DNA of 64,000 nucleotides from Carbonactinospora thermoautotrophica (GCF_001543895.1 NZ_JYIJ01000019.1:1116001-1180000); one strand, 5' to 3'; shown: positions 1-7,868, counted from the stretch's first letter. Numbers and translations are program-made. Notes: generated by a model from the sequence alone, not told the origin.

Positions 1-184
1 TCGTCTCGCCGGTCAGCGTGTCGATCCGACGCACCGTCACGGGGCGGACGCAGACGCCGTACTCCTCGGCGACGACCCGGACGACGTCCCGGGCGAGCGG
101 CATACGGGACCGCTCGGCCCGGGACATCCGTCCGCTGGCGTTCGTGACGTCCGCCAGGTGGATTTCGTCGTGCTGTGTGCTCAT
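1..184 (-). CDS. AICE replication initiator (RepSA-like), N-terminal part only
   Basis: The first 61 codons of a minus-strand gene that runs off the left window edge. It starts with ATG at 184 and overlaps the stop of the small upstream ORF as ATGA, so it is the last visible gene of the conjugation operon. The visible residues include a MSRAERSR stretch, then a Val/Ala-rich helix and VCVRPVTVRRIDTLTGET. This resembles the start of Rep proteins of pSAM2/SLP1-type elements, which normally continues into a Cys-rich CPPCA segment. That diagnostic part lies outside the window, so the call rests on resemblance plus position directly after the FtsK-like gene. Confidence 0.6.
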   Translation of the reverse strand, partial: MSTQHDEIHLADVTNASGRMSRAERSRMPLARDVVRVVAEEYGVCVRPVTVRRIDTLTGET

Positions 185-375
185 GGCCGGTTCTCCGAGT
201 CCAGCTCACGCAGGAACTCCCGGGCCGAGCTGGCCGCTTCGTCGGCCAGCCGTTCGACCTGCCGGTACAGGTACCGGTACGTCTCGATCTGGAGGACACC
301 GGCATCCAGCTCGTTGCCTATGTCGCCGAGCCGTCCCAGCAGGTCGCGCAGGTCTTCCCAGCCCCGGATGGTCAT
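181..375 (-). CDS. small conserved AICE protein, 64 aa
   Basis: A 64-residue protein beginning MTIRGWEDLRDLLGRLGD. It starts inside the stop codon of the FtsK-like gene (ATGA overlap, 372-375) and its own stop overlaps the rep start (181-184). The composition is helical and charged, with no membrane segment and no catalytic motif. Translational coupling on both sides makes it a genuine gene between the translocase and Rep, a position often filled by small unnamed proteins in AICEs. I do not recognise a domain; a regulatory or accessory role in transfer or replication is only inferred from position. Confidence 0.7.
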   Translation of the reverse strand: MTIRGWEDLRDLLGRLGDIGNELDAGVLQIETYRYLYRQVERLADEAASSAREFLRELDSENRP

Positions 376-1802
376 GCCGCATCCGGGGTGGTCGCCTCTG
401 CCTCGCCCAGGGCCGGGCGGCGCGCGTACTCGGCCGCCATGGCGCGGATCTCGTCGTCGGCGAGGTAGGAGGCCCGGACCCGGAACGGCTCGCGTACCCC
501 GTCGAGCTTGACGAAGCCCACACCCGGCAGCGACTCGGGGATGCGGTCGCAGTACGCGCCCCGGTCCCGTGCCCCGTCGCCGAGCACCATGTCCACCTGG
601 GTCGGCTCGTCGAGCCGCAGCGCGACCCGGGTGGGGAACAGGTTCCGGTACGGGATCACGTCCTTGGCCGGGTCCTGCAGCGCGCCCACGACCGAGTACC
701 CGGCCGTCCGGCCCTTGGTGAGCAGGTGCCCCAACGCGTCGTCGATGCGGGCCGCGATCTTGCGTTCCCCGACCAGCGCGGTCAACGACGCCAGCTCGTC
801 GATGACGAGCACCCGGAACGGGTCGCCGGGCGTGGGCTCGTGCTGGCGCGTGTGGCCTTTGAGCCTCTGGGTGCGCTCGTCCATGCCGGCGACGGCCTCG
901 TCCAGCAGGTCGGCGAATCCGGCCGGGTCGCCGTCGGCGAAGCGGGCGAACATCGGCTGGCCGAACGCCAGCTCCATGCCGCCCTTGGGGTCGATCACCC
1001 ACAGCTCGACCAGCCCGTCCCGGACGGCCGGGGCGACACCGCGCACCAGCGACCACAGGACCGAGCCCTTGCCCGCGCCGGTCGCGCCCGCGACGAGCAC
1101 GTGGGTGCCGAGCAGCCGCAGCCGCCACAGCTCCCCGTCCTCCCGCAGTCCGACCGGGACGCGGTCCAGGTCGGCGACGTCCGGCACGGGCAGGGGCGGG
1201 ACGACCTGCCGGAGCGGGTCGCGGCGCAGCAACTCCACCCGCACCTCGCCCGGCCGGTGCACGCGCACCCGGCAGTCCTGCGCCTTGGTCGCGTGCGCCA
1301 GGGCGTCGGCGGCCTCCTCGAAGTGCGCCGGGGCCATCCCTTCGGGGATGGCGACGAGGAGCCGGTCCACTGTGCCCGTGCAGTGAACGCGCCGCAGCTT
1401 CGGCCGCTCGGTCTCACCGTCGCCCCAGGTGACGAGCCCGTGGCGGGACATGAGCCGGTCCCATCGGGGCGCGTACACCAGCCAGCGGCGGACGACGCCC
1501 AGGAACGCCGAGCCGACCCGCCGGCAGAACGCGTCCCGGGCGAGGAGGAACCACGCGAGCGCTGGCAGGCCCACGGCGAGCGCCGCCGCGACCACCAGCG
1601 CCCACACGCCCCACCGGACCAGCACGACGGCCGCCAGCAGGACCAACACCGCCTGGGCGGGGTGTCGGAAGGCCCACCGCACCAGCCGGAACGCCAGCTT
1701 GACCAGCTTCCAGACCACCCACAGCCAAGCCAGCAGTAACAGGACCGACAGGCTGAACTCGCCGTTGAGCACGCGAGCAGCCCGGAACCACCGCGAAGAC
1801 AT
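372..1802 (-). CDS. FtsK/SpoIIIE-type DNA translocase of an AICE (Tra protein)
   Basis: A 476-aa membrane-anchored ATPase. Hydrophobic segments fill roughly residues 15-40 and 48-90. The FtsK domain carries Walker A GATGAGKGS at about residue 240, then the family signature LWVIDPKGGMEL and a second acidic strand VLVIDELASL. In pSAM2-type elements one such hexameric pump moves double-stranded DNA between mycelial cells without a relaxase or type IV machinery. It lies downstream of the Pra-like gene and is coupled to the 64-aa ORF and rep. The ATG at 1802 is chosen because the membrane anchor begins soon after. It is intact, so the element could still have transfer capacity. Confidence 0.93.
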   Translation of the reverse strand: MSSRWFRAARVLNGEFSLSVLLLLAWLWVVWKLVKLAFRLVRWAFRHPAQAVLVLLAAVVLVRWGVWALVVAAALAVGLPALAWFLLARDAFCRRVGSAFLGVVRRWLVYAPRWDRLMSRHGLVTWGDGETERPKLRRVHCTGTVDRLLVAIPEGMAPAHFEEAADALAHATKAQDCRVRVHRPGEVRVELLRRDPLRQVVPPLPVPDVADLDRVPVGLREDGELWRLRLLGTHVLVAGATGAGKGSVLWSLVRGVAPAVRDGLVELWVIDPKGGMELAFGQPMFARFADGDPAGFADLLDEAVAGMDERTQRLKGHTRQHEPTPGDPFRVLVIDELASLTALVGERKIAARIDDALGHLLTKGRTAGYSVVGALQDPAKDVIPYRNLFPTRVALRLDEPTQVDMVLGDGARDRGAYCDRIPESLPGVGFVKLDGVREPFRVRASYLADDEIRAMAAEYARRPALGEAEATTPDAA

Positions 1803-1927
1803 AACCTGGAGCCCTCTCAGGAACGCACACCCTGGGAACCCGAGGGGCAGTCGGTGGCAGCGACTGCCCCTCGCTCGATCCGGTCCGGGCCGCGTGGCAG
1901 GCGACCCGGACGCACGTCACCCGGCGC

Positions 1928-2323
1928 TCAGCCCTGCTTGGCCGGCGCGGCCGACTTCTGGCCGGGAGCGCGCACCCCGCGCGCCCGCAGCGAGTACGCG
2001 AGCCGGCGGTTGCCGTTCACGTACGGGGTGACCGTCATGCCGTCGAACTCGACCGGCCGGAAGGGCACGCCGGGGGCCGCCTCCGGGAGGACCGGCTGAT
2101 GCGGCGCGGCGATCTTCACCCGGACCGACTTCTCCCGGGCGTTCGGGTCGGGGTCGATGACCTCGACGCTCCAGAGAAGCTCGCGCGTCTCCTTGCCCCG
2201 CGCCTGGACCTGGGCACCGCCCTTGGACTGCTCGAAGTCCCGCACCGGCTCCACCGCCACGGCGTACGCGCCGGCTGGGAAGACGTCCTCGAACCGGACG
2301 GGGATGGGAACCTGAACCGCCAT
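1928..2323 (-). CDS. Pra-like replication/integration/excision activator of AICE
   Basis: A 131-aa protein starting MAVQVPIPVRFEDVFPAGAY. The ATG at 2323 is preceded by a purine-rich GGAAAGGAAG site; an upstream in-frame start would add an Arg-rich, non-conserved tail. The F-x-x-VFPxGAYA start, the middle RELLWSVEVIDPDP and the closing FDGMTVTPYVN block resemble the family annotated as plasmid replication, integration and excision activator in Streptomyces elements, after pSAM2 Pra. It is first in the minus-strand transfer operon, 125 bp ahead of the FtsK-like gene. Family recall is from memory; I cannot show that it works as an activator here. Confidence 0.65.
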   Translation of the reverse strand: MAVQVPIPVRFEDVFPAGAYAVAVEPVRDFEQSKGGAQVQARGKETRELLWSVEVIDPDPNAREKSVRVKIAAPHQPVLPEAAPGVPFRPVEFDGMTVTPYVNGNRRLAYSLRARGVRAPGQKSAAPAKQG

Positions 2324-2591
2324 CTTCCTTCCTTTCCGGGCATGGCTCGCCCGTGGCACGGCGCGCCACGCCGCGCCCTGAGCGAGCTGGGTGTGAGGGG
2401 ATGGCGGAAGGCGCCCGGGAAAGGTCAGACGCGTTAGCATCGAAGATGCGAAGCCGACCAACTTCGCGTCTGGCCTGGGCGGGCTGCCTCCCGCTCGGGC
2501 CGTTTGCCTTCTGGCCCCGTTGTGAATGCCATCGCCCGGGCGCTGGCCTGCCTTCCGGCACCCGGGCGGCTGTGTGTGCTGTCGCTACCTC

Positions 2592-2620
2592 CTTGCCGAA
2601 GACTTCTCGCCTACGGCAAG
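2592..2620. other. inverted repeat downstream of the AICE XRE gene
   Basis: CTTGCCG at 2592-2598 pairs perfectly with CGGCAAG at 2614-2620 around a 15-nt loop, in the gap between the XRE gene (ending at 2656) and the Pra-like gene (starting at 2323). It could be a weak terminator for the regulator or a protein-binding site. The same 330-bp gap also holds GCATC-GAA-GATGC near 2437 and an AGACGCG/CGCGTCT pair at 2427-2433 and 2465-2471, so it is repeat-rich. Confidence 0.4.
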
Positions 2621-2649
2621 TACGGTAGCCCGCACTCCGAGTTCTGTCT

Positions 2650-2682
2650 AGTACTTCAAGTACTAGTACGTACTGGAAGTAC
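2650..2682. promoter_or_regulatory. GTAC-rich operator cluster ahead of the transfer operon
   Basis: This stretch contains AGTACTT-C-AAGTACT, a near-perfect palindrome at 2650-2664, followed by AGTACGTACT and GGAAGTAC. The core AGTACTTNNAGTAC recurs at 4248-4261 in front of the regulator pair. Its position, overlapping the 3' end of the XRE gene and upstream of the Pra-like gene, suggests that the element's own XRE protein controls both the regulator and the transfer operon. The binding protein is inferred. Confidence 0.55.
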
Positions 2683-3879
2683 GCCGACCCGCCGGGCTAG
2701 GGCCTGCAGGCGGGGGCCGGGCGGGTCCTGGATGGTGAGCAGGTCGGTGACGAGCTGGTGCACCACCTTGTGCTCGCGTACCTGCTCCGGGGTCAGCTCC
2801 TCGGCCTGCTCCAGCGCGGCCACCGCTTCGTCGGGCTGCCGGCGCTGTGCGTGCGCGCGGGCCACGTCGATGAGCAGCCGGGCGCGACGCTCCGCCGACA
2901 GGCCGGTGACGTCGATGGACTTGGCACGCCGCAGCGCCATGCCGGCGTCGCCGAGGTCCACGGCCACGGCGACCTCGTGCAGGCCGACGTTGGCCGGGCC
3001 GAACTCGGTGTTGTAGTCGTTGCGTCCCGGGCCGACCCTTTCTGCGGCCTGCCGCGCCCGGTCCAGGTACTGGTACGCGGCGTCCGCGTCGTTGCGCCGG
3101 GCCGCCGCGATGGCGCGCTGCAGCGTGATCGCGCCCCACAGCGCCACGGCCTCGGGCCGGCCTTGCTCGACGAGGGGTTCTAGTGCCTCGGCCGTCGTCC
3201 GCGCGGTGTGTTCGGCCTGGTCGTAGTAGCGCGCGCCGAGGAACACGATCACCAACCGGAACTCCCCGGCCGCCATCAGCAGCGGGTCGCCCGCCCGCTC
3301 GCCCGCCATGATGGCCCGGTCCGCCGCGATCCAGGCCGCCTCCGGCTCGCCCAGCTTGGCCAGCGCCGCCGAGCACGCCTGGTAGGCGGTCGCGAGCAGC
3401 CGGAACAGCTCGGCGCGCTCCCCGTTGTCGCCCGCGCGGACGGCCGACTCCAGGTCGGGCACGAGCCGTTCCAGCTCCTCGGCTAGGTCCACGTACCGGC
3501 CGGCGTGCGTCAGCTCCCAGGCCCGCTCGACCCGCTCCCGCAGGGCAGGGACGTCCGCCCGCCCCTGCCCCCGCAGGATGGCGTTCAACGAGTGCGCGGC
3601 GCTCAGCACCATCCGCAGCCGGCTCGCGCCCGGCGCCTCCTCGGCTGTGGCGGCGACGAGCGGGGCTTCCGCCGCCAGCTCGGCGAGCGGCACTTCCAGC
3701 ACCTCGGCGACGGTCTCCAGCACCGACATCCGGTCGATGCGCCGCACGCCGCGCTCGACCTGGGAGACCCACGCCTCGGACCGGTCGATGCGCCGGGCGA
3801 ACTCCCGCTGGGACAGCCCGCGCCGCTTCCGGTAGAAGGCGATCTTGCGGCCCAGCGCCTTCTGGTAGTCCTCACTCAC
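2656..3879 (-). CDS. XRE-family HTH regulator with C-terminal TPR-like repeats (AICE)
   Basis: A 407-aa protein with an N-terminal Cro/CI helix-turn-helix at about residues 8-62 (LSQREFARRIDRSEAWVSQVE) and a long Ala/Leu-rich helical C-terminus of TPR type. In this actinobacterial group the C-terminal repeats sense a peptide or partner protein. The start overlaps the end of the ABM-domain gene by 8 bp, so the two are co-expressed. GTAC-type palindromes sit both in front of the pair and at this gene's 3' end. It is the most likely switch between quiescence and transfer, though that is inferred from position. Confidence 0.88.
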   Translation of the reverse strand: MSEDYQKALGRKIAFYRKRRGLSQREFARRIDRSEAWVSQVERGVRRIDRMSVLETVAEVLEVPLAELAAEAPLVAATAEEAPGASRLRMVLSAAHSLNAILRGQGRADVPALRERVERAWELTHAGRYVDLAEELERLVPDLESAVRAGDNGERAELFRLLATAYQACSAALAKLGEPEAAWIAADRAIMAGERAGDPLLMAAGEFRLVIVFLGARYYDQAEHTARTTAEALEPLVEQGRPEAVALWGAITLQRAIAAARRNDADAAYQYLDRARQAAERVGPGRNDYNTEFGPANVGLHEVAVAVDLGDAGMALRRAKSIDVTGLSAERRARLLIDVARAHAQRRQPDEAVAALEQAEELTPEQVREHKVVHQLVTDLLTIQDPPGPRLQALARRVGVLPVRTST

Positions 3880-4183
3880 CCGGCACGCCCTTGCCCGTCC
3901 GGAGCGTGAGGAAGTCCACCTCGGTCGCGCTCAGGTACTGCTCGCGCTGGGCCAGGAAGCTCTTCACGTAGTCCTGCCTCTCGTGCGCGTCGAACGCGGC
4001 GCGGTCGGCATACAGCTCGTAGAAGATCCGCTGGAGCGGCTGCCCCTCCACCTCGTGCACGGTGTAGACCAGCGTTCCCGGCTCGTGCGCCCGGATCTTC
4101 TCCACCGTTTGCGCCACCAGCCGGTCGAACGCCTCGGCGCTTGCCTGGTCCTTGCACGTGAAGCGCACCACGAGACCGAACAC
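3872..4183 (-). CDS. ABM-domain protein (putative quinol monooxygenase-like)
   Basis: A 103-aa single-domain protein of the antibiotic biosynthesis monooxygenase fold. It starts at GTG 4183 with a strong GAGGAGGG site 6 nt upstream; the overlapping 109-aa reading in another frame is a shadow. The pattern FDRLVAQTVEKIRAHEPGTL...VYTVHEVEG...FYELYADRAAFDAH is typical of small YgiN-like enzymes, which act as dimers on quinone-type substrates. It is co-transcribed with the XRE regulator. No substrate can be inferred, and it may serve as a sensor rather than a biosynthetic enzyme. Confidence 0.82.
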   Translation of the reverse strand: MFGLVVRFTCKDQASAEAFDRLVAQTVEKIRAHEPGTLVYTVHEVEGQPLQRIFYELYADRAAFDAHERQDYVKSFLAQREQYLSATEVDFLTLRTGKGVPGE

Positions 4184-4244
4184 GGTCCCTCCTCAGGCTC
4201 GACAACTCATCCGTACTTATTGTGCGGTACCCGTACCCGAGATG

Positions 4245-4285
4245 ACGAGTACTTGTAGTACGGTACTCGTACTTTAAATACGAGT
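4245..4285. promoter_or_regulatory. divergent promoter with two overlapping operators
   Basis: Between the divergent ABM/XRE pair and the HATPase gene two perfect inverted repeats overlap: ACGAGTAC (4245-4252) with GTACTCGT (4263-4270), and ACTCGTA (4265-4271) with TACGAGT (4279-4285). They contain the AGTACTTNNAGTAC core also found at 2650-2663. The local AT richness contrasts with the surrounding DNA and suits a regulated bidirectional promoter. The likely ligand is the element's XRE regulator. Confidence 0.6.
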
Positions 4286-4314
4286 CTGCTTGCGGTGTGT
4301 CGCCAGGAGCCGGT

Positions 4315-4752
4315 ATGGAGCAGTCAGCCGAGCGGGACCGCGACCTTGTGACCAGGGCTCAGGTCTTTCCCGGCAAGCCCGAGTCAGTCCCCGCCGCACG
4401 ACGTTTCGTCATGAGCCTGTTAGACGGCTGCCCGGTCCGCCCGGATGCCGAGCTACTGGTCACCGAGACCGCCACCAACGCCATCAGACACACCCGCTCC
4501 GGCCAGCCGGGCGGGACATTCCTCGTCAGGGTCCTGCTCCGCCCCGGCTGGCTCGTCGTCGCCGTCATCGACCAAGGCGGCCCGCTCACCGTCCCCGCCC
4601 GGCCCGGTGCCCTCGACACCGAGGACGGCCGAGGCCTGCGCATCGTCGCCAAGCTCGCCAACCGCTGGGCACTCGACGGCGACCACACCGGCCGCTGCGC
4701 CTGGTTCGAACTCGTCTGGGACCCGGCCGACCACGACTTGTTGCCGAATTAG
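4315..4752 (+). CDS. ATP-binding protein, HATPase_c_2 family (RsbW-like)
   Basis: A 145-aa GHKL-fold protein. ATG 4315 has AGGAG 8 nt upstream; a GTG 18 nt earlier is possible but lacks a better site. The N-box LLVTETATNAIRHT and the G-rich EDGRGLRIVAKLANRW are those of the RsbW/SpoIIAB-like anti-sigma kinases that are very numerous in actinomycetes. It stands alone, divergent from the XRE/ABM pair, as element cargo or an element regulator. No sigma factor or anti-anti-sigma partner is adjacent, so its target is unknown. Confidence 0.85.
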   Translation: MEQSAERDRDLVTRAQVFPGKPESVPAARRFVMSLLDGCPVRPDAELLVTETATNAIRHTRSGQPGGTFLVRVLLRPGWLVVAVIDQGGPLTVPARPGALDTEDGRGLRIVAKLANRWALDGDHTGRCAWFELVWDPADHDLLPN

Positions 4753-4800
4753 GCCCTACTGGATCAAGGCGGCGCGCTCCCGCGCGCCGCAGGCCCGGCC
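4753..4800. repeat. remnant end of an ISL3-like insertion sequence
   Basis: The sequence just after the HATPase stop (CTACTGGAT, then GCTCCCGCGCGCCG and AGGCC) closely matches the left end of the ISL3-type element at about 12860, which also begins just after a stop codon. Only about 45-50 bp are recognisable, so this is a leftover terminus or a solo end rather than a functional element. Confidence 0.5.
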
Positions 4801-4917
4801 GCGCCCGCGCCGGGCGTGCGGCCCTGGGGGCCGATCCCGCCGCGGGCGCGGCCGGGCCGACGTCTAGCCATCGCCGTAGCCCTGAGGAACCCCGGGTTCC
4901 CCAGACCCCTCCCAGCC

Positions 4918-4987
4918 CCGTGGTGCCCTCGCCGCCACGGCTTGCCCGTGCTCCGGTGCTGCCCGTACGGCGGCGAGGGCACCACGG
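4918..4987. terminator. very strong hairpin with 19-bp arms in a 400-bp gene-free stretch
   Basis: Bases 4918-4936 and 4969-4987 are perfect reverse complements (core GTGGTGCCCTCGCCGCC) around a 32-nt loop. The hairpin lies in the gene-free stretch 4753-5152 between the HATPase gene and the membrane-anchored protein. There is no T tract, as is common for actinomycete terminators. It may end transcription from the HATPase side or be the footprint of a lost mobile element next to the ISL3 remnant. Apart from these two I see nothing in this gap. Confidence 0.6.
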
Positions 4988-5152
4988 CACGATCACCACC
5001 GTGCACACAGTGGTTTGTGATCGCTAGCCGAGCCCGCATGCCTTGCTACTTGTTCGGTATAAACGCTTTATCCCGATAGGTTGCTCTACCTTGCCGGCTG
5101 AGCTCTTCATAGATTTGCCCCAACGCAGACGCTAAGGATCTAGGATCCTTAC

Positions 5153-5899
5153 ATGGACGGTTGGCTCGGCTTGAATGCCGACGAATGGAGCGCGCTCGGT
5201 TCGGTAATTTCGGCTGTAGCCGCAACAGGCACTCTTGTCGTTGCTTTTGTCGCAGCAGTGGCAGCATTCAAGCAAGTGCGCGAAGCCCGTGATCTTCGGG
5301 TGGAACAAGCGCAACCTTATGTTGTTGCTTATATGGAGCCTTCGCCGACGAGCTTTATGCTTATGGACTTTGTCGTCAAGAACATAGGGCAAACACTCGC
5401 AAAAAATATTCAAATCGCCTTTGATCCGCCTTTGCGAAGCACCCTGGATAATGAAGATGGGACCGGACCTAGCAAATCGTCAATCTTGACCGAGGGAATT
5501 CCTTCTTTGGCACCCGGTCAAGAGTATCGAATGCTTCTTGAGCATGGGCCGCAGCGGTACGAGCGTACTGATCTTGAGCGCAGTTATCGAGTCCGTATTT
5601 CTTTTGAAGATCGTCATGATAGGCGAGATGCTTATGATTATGTAGTCGATTTTAACACCTGGTTTGGTCTTGAGCAGGTAACAGTTTATGGGGTGCATCA
5701 TATTGCGAAGGCGCTTCGAGAAATTGAGAGGGAGCACAAGAAGTGGCGAGCACATACGAGAGGGTTGTTGGTGTACGGTTTGGATGAAGAGGATTATCGC
5801 GAACGTTCTCGTCAACAGATAGAAAAGCTTCGTCACCTTCGCGAGGAGAATCGGAGCGGTCGGGCTGAGGAGGACGGAAATAGCGATGCTCCTAGTTAA
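5153..5899 (+). CDS. membrane-anchored protein of unknown function (low-GC cargo)
   Basis: A 248-aa protein with one hydrophobic segment at about residues 16-42 (SVISAVAATGTLVVAFVAAVAAF), then a coiled linker, a beta-rich domain that looks Ig-like or immunoglobulin-sandwich (VVKNIGQTLAKNIQIAFDPP), and a charged helical tail rich in Arg, Glu and His. Proteins of this layout occur as accessory genes in actinomycete islands, but I know no function. Codon use is far less GC-rich than in its neighbours (many TAT, GAT, AAA), a clear sign of recent transfer with the element. ATG 5153 is the only good start. Confidence 0.8.
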   Translation: MDGWLGLNADEWSALGSVISAVAATGTLVVAFVAAVAAFKQVREARDLRVEQAQPYVVAYMEPSPTSFMLMDFVVKNIGQTLAKNIQIAFDPPLRSTLDNEDGTGPSKSSILTEGIPSLAPGQEYRMLLEHGPQRYERTDLERSYRVRISFEDRHDRRDAYDYVVDFNTWFGLEQVTVYGVHHIAKALREIEREHKKWRAHTRGLLVYGLDEEDYRERSRQQIEKLRHLREENRSGRAEEDGNSDAPS

Positions 5900-6055
5900 T
5901 TCGAGATTCATGCGAAGAGTAGTGGGTAGAGGGTGATTATCTGGAACAAACACCGGCTACACCTATTCGGCACTGAAAGCGATAGCAATCGTGGTTTGTG
6001 TGTAAAATAGGCGCGGTCGCTACCTATGGCGACGTGTGGTCGGAGGGGGAGATCT

Positions 6056-6340
6056 ATGGCGCTGCGCAGAAATACATTGCGAAGCCAGGCACTTGCACAG
6101 GACCATTTGATAATCGGTCCAGCCGCACTTGATCTCGATGATCTTGAGGAATTGCATCAACTCCTGGCCGCTAATTCCGCTGGTCCTGTCACGATCCAAG
6201 TAGGCGACTAGGAAGCTGAAGAAATTGACGATCTTGCCCGGGCAAGAAAGCAGGAATTGAAGCGAATACTTCTGTCAACGACAGGGCCGGAACTTGTCAT
6301 CGAACTCACCAGCTCTGGTGCAAAGATTTCAGTGCCCGTA
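6056..6340 (+). pseudogene. cargo gene with an in-frame stop, truncated by the IS
   Basis: It starts at ATG 6056 behind a clear GGAGGGGGAG site and reads 51 codons to TAG at 6209-6211. The same frame then continues at once for 43 further codons (EAEEIDDLARARKQELKRI, then ...ELVIELTSSGAKISVPV) until the IS begins at 6341. The continuation has normal amino-acid composition, which fits a nonsense mutation in a once longer gene later cut by the IS. Base composition is low-GC like the preceding cargo gene. I do not recognise the family. Confidence 0.65.
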
Positions 6341-7228
6341 AAGGCTGTCACGTAACTGGTCTTCTGGGTTGCGTGCGATGCTGGCCGGCGCCTGCTCCGA
6401 TCAACCAGTGAGGGCGAGGTTGTGCAGGAAGGCGATGCCGGCGGCGGTGTCGCGCAGGGTATGGGCCTTGCGCCGGTAATCGCGCAGGATCTTCCAACAC
6501 TTCATCCTCGCCAGGGTGTGCTCGATCCGAGCCCGGACGCTGCGATGGACCGCGTTGAGCTCCTCCTGCCACTCCGGCAGGGGCGTGCCGTCCCGGGGCC
6601 TACGGTAGGGGATGATCACGCCCGGGTTGCCCTGATAGCCCCCGTCGGCCATGACAGGCCTGCCAGCCAGGACCTGGTCAATGCCGGACTCGCGGTAGGC
6701 CCGGCAGTCGTTGCGGTTGCCCGGCTGGGGGTCCCCGACGGCGACGACCAGGCGGGTGTCGGCGTCGATCGCGACCTGGAGGTTGGTCGAGTACCGGTAG
6801 TTCTTGCTGCGCTCCGCCAGACGGCGATCCCGGGTGGGCACCAGGGTGCCGTCCACGATGCACACCTGATCGACGCTGCGGCGCCGGGCCGGGGCCAGGG
6901 CCAGCAGCGGCCCCACCGTCTCCACGACCCGGTGCGCCGCGGCATGGGAGATCCCGAACAGCGGGCCGACCTGCCGCAACGTCAGGTTCGTGCGCCAGTA
7001 CACCGCGACCAGCAACACCCGATCCGCCAGACACAATCGCCACGGCCGGCAGGCGCGACCGTCGGCGATCCTGTCCCCGCCCCGCTCGGCCACGGTACGC
7101 ACCAGCTTGCGGAACTGCCGGGGTGTCAACCCGGTGAACGGAGTGATCCACCCCGCCTGAGCAGCAGAGATCACCTGACCCATACCCCGACCAACGGCCG
7201 ACACCGCCCCGAGTTACGAGACAACCTT
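6341..7228 (-). mobile_element. IS5-type insertion sequence, copy A
   Basis: An 888-bp element with terminal inverted repeats AAGGCTGTCACGTAACT (left end) and AAGGTTGTCTCGTAACT (right end, read inward), flanked by TA on both sides (6339-6340 and 7229-7230), read here as the target duplication. It carries one transposase gene on the minus strand. It is the inverted twin of the copy at 7964-8851, with an identical transposase translation. Its left end truncates the cargo gene at 6056 and its right end truncates the restriction-modification gene. Confidence 0.9.
6401..7204 (-). CDS. IS5-family transposase (DDE_Tnp_4 type), copy A
   Basis: A 267-aa transposase. An N-terminal helix-turn-helix region (LTLRQVGPLFGISHAAAHRVVE) precedes an RNase H-like DDE core: first Asp in VDGTLVPT, second in VMADGGYQG, and Glu in RARIEHTLARMKCWK. 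The length and motif order are those of single-ORF IS5-group enzymes. It is intact and identical to copy B at the protein level, implying recent duplication. The start is taken as GTG 7204; an internal ATG seven codons later is also possible. Confidence 0.93.
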   Translation of the reverse strand: MSAVGRGMGQVISAAQAGWITPFTGLTPRQFRKLVRTVAERGGDRIADGRACRPWRLCLADRVLLVAVYWRTNLTLRQVGPLFGISHAAAHRVVETVGPLLALAPARRRSVDQVCIVDGTLVPTRDRRLAERSKNYRYSTNLQVAIDADTRLVVAVGDPQPGNRNDCRAYRESGIDQVLAGRPVMADGGYQGNPGVIIPYRRPRDGTPLPEWQEELNAVHRSVRARIEHTLARMKCWKILRDYRRKAHTLRDTAAGIAFLHNLALTG

Positions 7229-7756
7229 TAGAAGTGCCTCGACATCGGGTTCTGAAGGATTGACCTGGTGATTAGCGACCTCATGAAGCTTGCCATCTTC
7301 CCCAAGGTTGTATAGCCGCCAGTCGGCACCGTCTGTAAGGATGCCGACGTAGCGCTGTCGCACCACCTCGGTCCGGGCCTTAACGTATCCGGCAAGCTGG
7401 ACGAGCGCATCATCAACTACGCGTCCAACGCGCAGGTCTTTCTTAACTTCGATGACTGTCAATCCCGCTTCGATATCGATGCGTCGTCGACCACCAGCGT
7501 GCGTCTCAAGCAAAACCTCGATGTCCAAGTCGCCGAGGTTCAACCCTCCGAACAGCAACAGGTCACGTACACCGGCTTGGATGTCGGCCTCTGTACGCGC
7601 CTTCTCACGTGACGCAAGCTTCCTGACGACCTCGACAAGTCCATGCGGGCATTCTGCCGCTTGAAGGCCACGGAAGCGGCCGTGTCGGGGTACTTCGGAG
7701 CGCGTGGTACAGCCAGGACCGTGCAACTTCTGGGGCAGCGACCCGCTGCCGAACAC
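7214..7756 (-). pseudogene. truncated restriction-modification gene (N-terminal nuclease/methylase part)
   Basis: The open frame gives 180 residues, but the last four codons and the stop lie inside IS copy A, so the gene is cut at its 3' end. From about residue 40 it shows KLASREKARTEADIQ, then GGRRRIDIEAGLTVIEVKKD, a PD-(D/E)XK-like Asp...Glu-Val-Lys arrangement, then LVQLAGYVKARTE and YVGILTDGADWRLY. This matches the N-terminus of large restriction enzymes or N-6 DNA methylases of type I/IIG kind. The first 40 residues look non-homologous, so the 5' side may also be rearranged. The methylase part is absent. Confidence 0.7.
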
Positions 7757-7868
7757 TCAAGGTAAGCAGTCCGCGACGCCCCGGATATGCCGTTGGGAGA
7801 ACCTCGACTGGTGTCGTCTGAGTCCAGAGCGCAATCCGGATCTTGATGGCGAGGCCAACGCGGGATGC

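Noticed and set aside
18-1739. A 573-aa plus-strand open frame across the translocase gene.
   Set aside because: It is the antisense shadow of the FtsK-like gene, Arg/Pro/Gly-rich with no ribosome site or family; the minus frame has Walker motifs and membrane helices.
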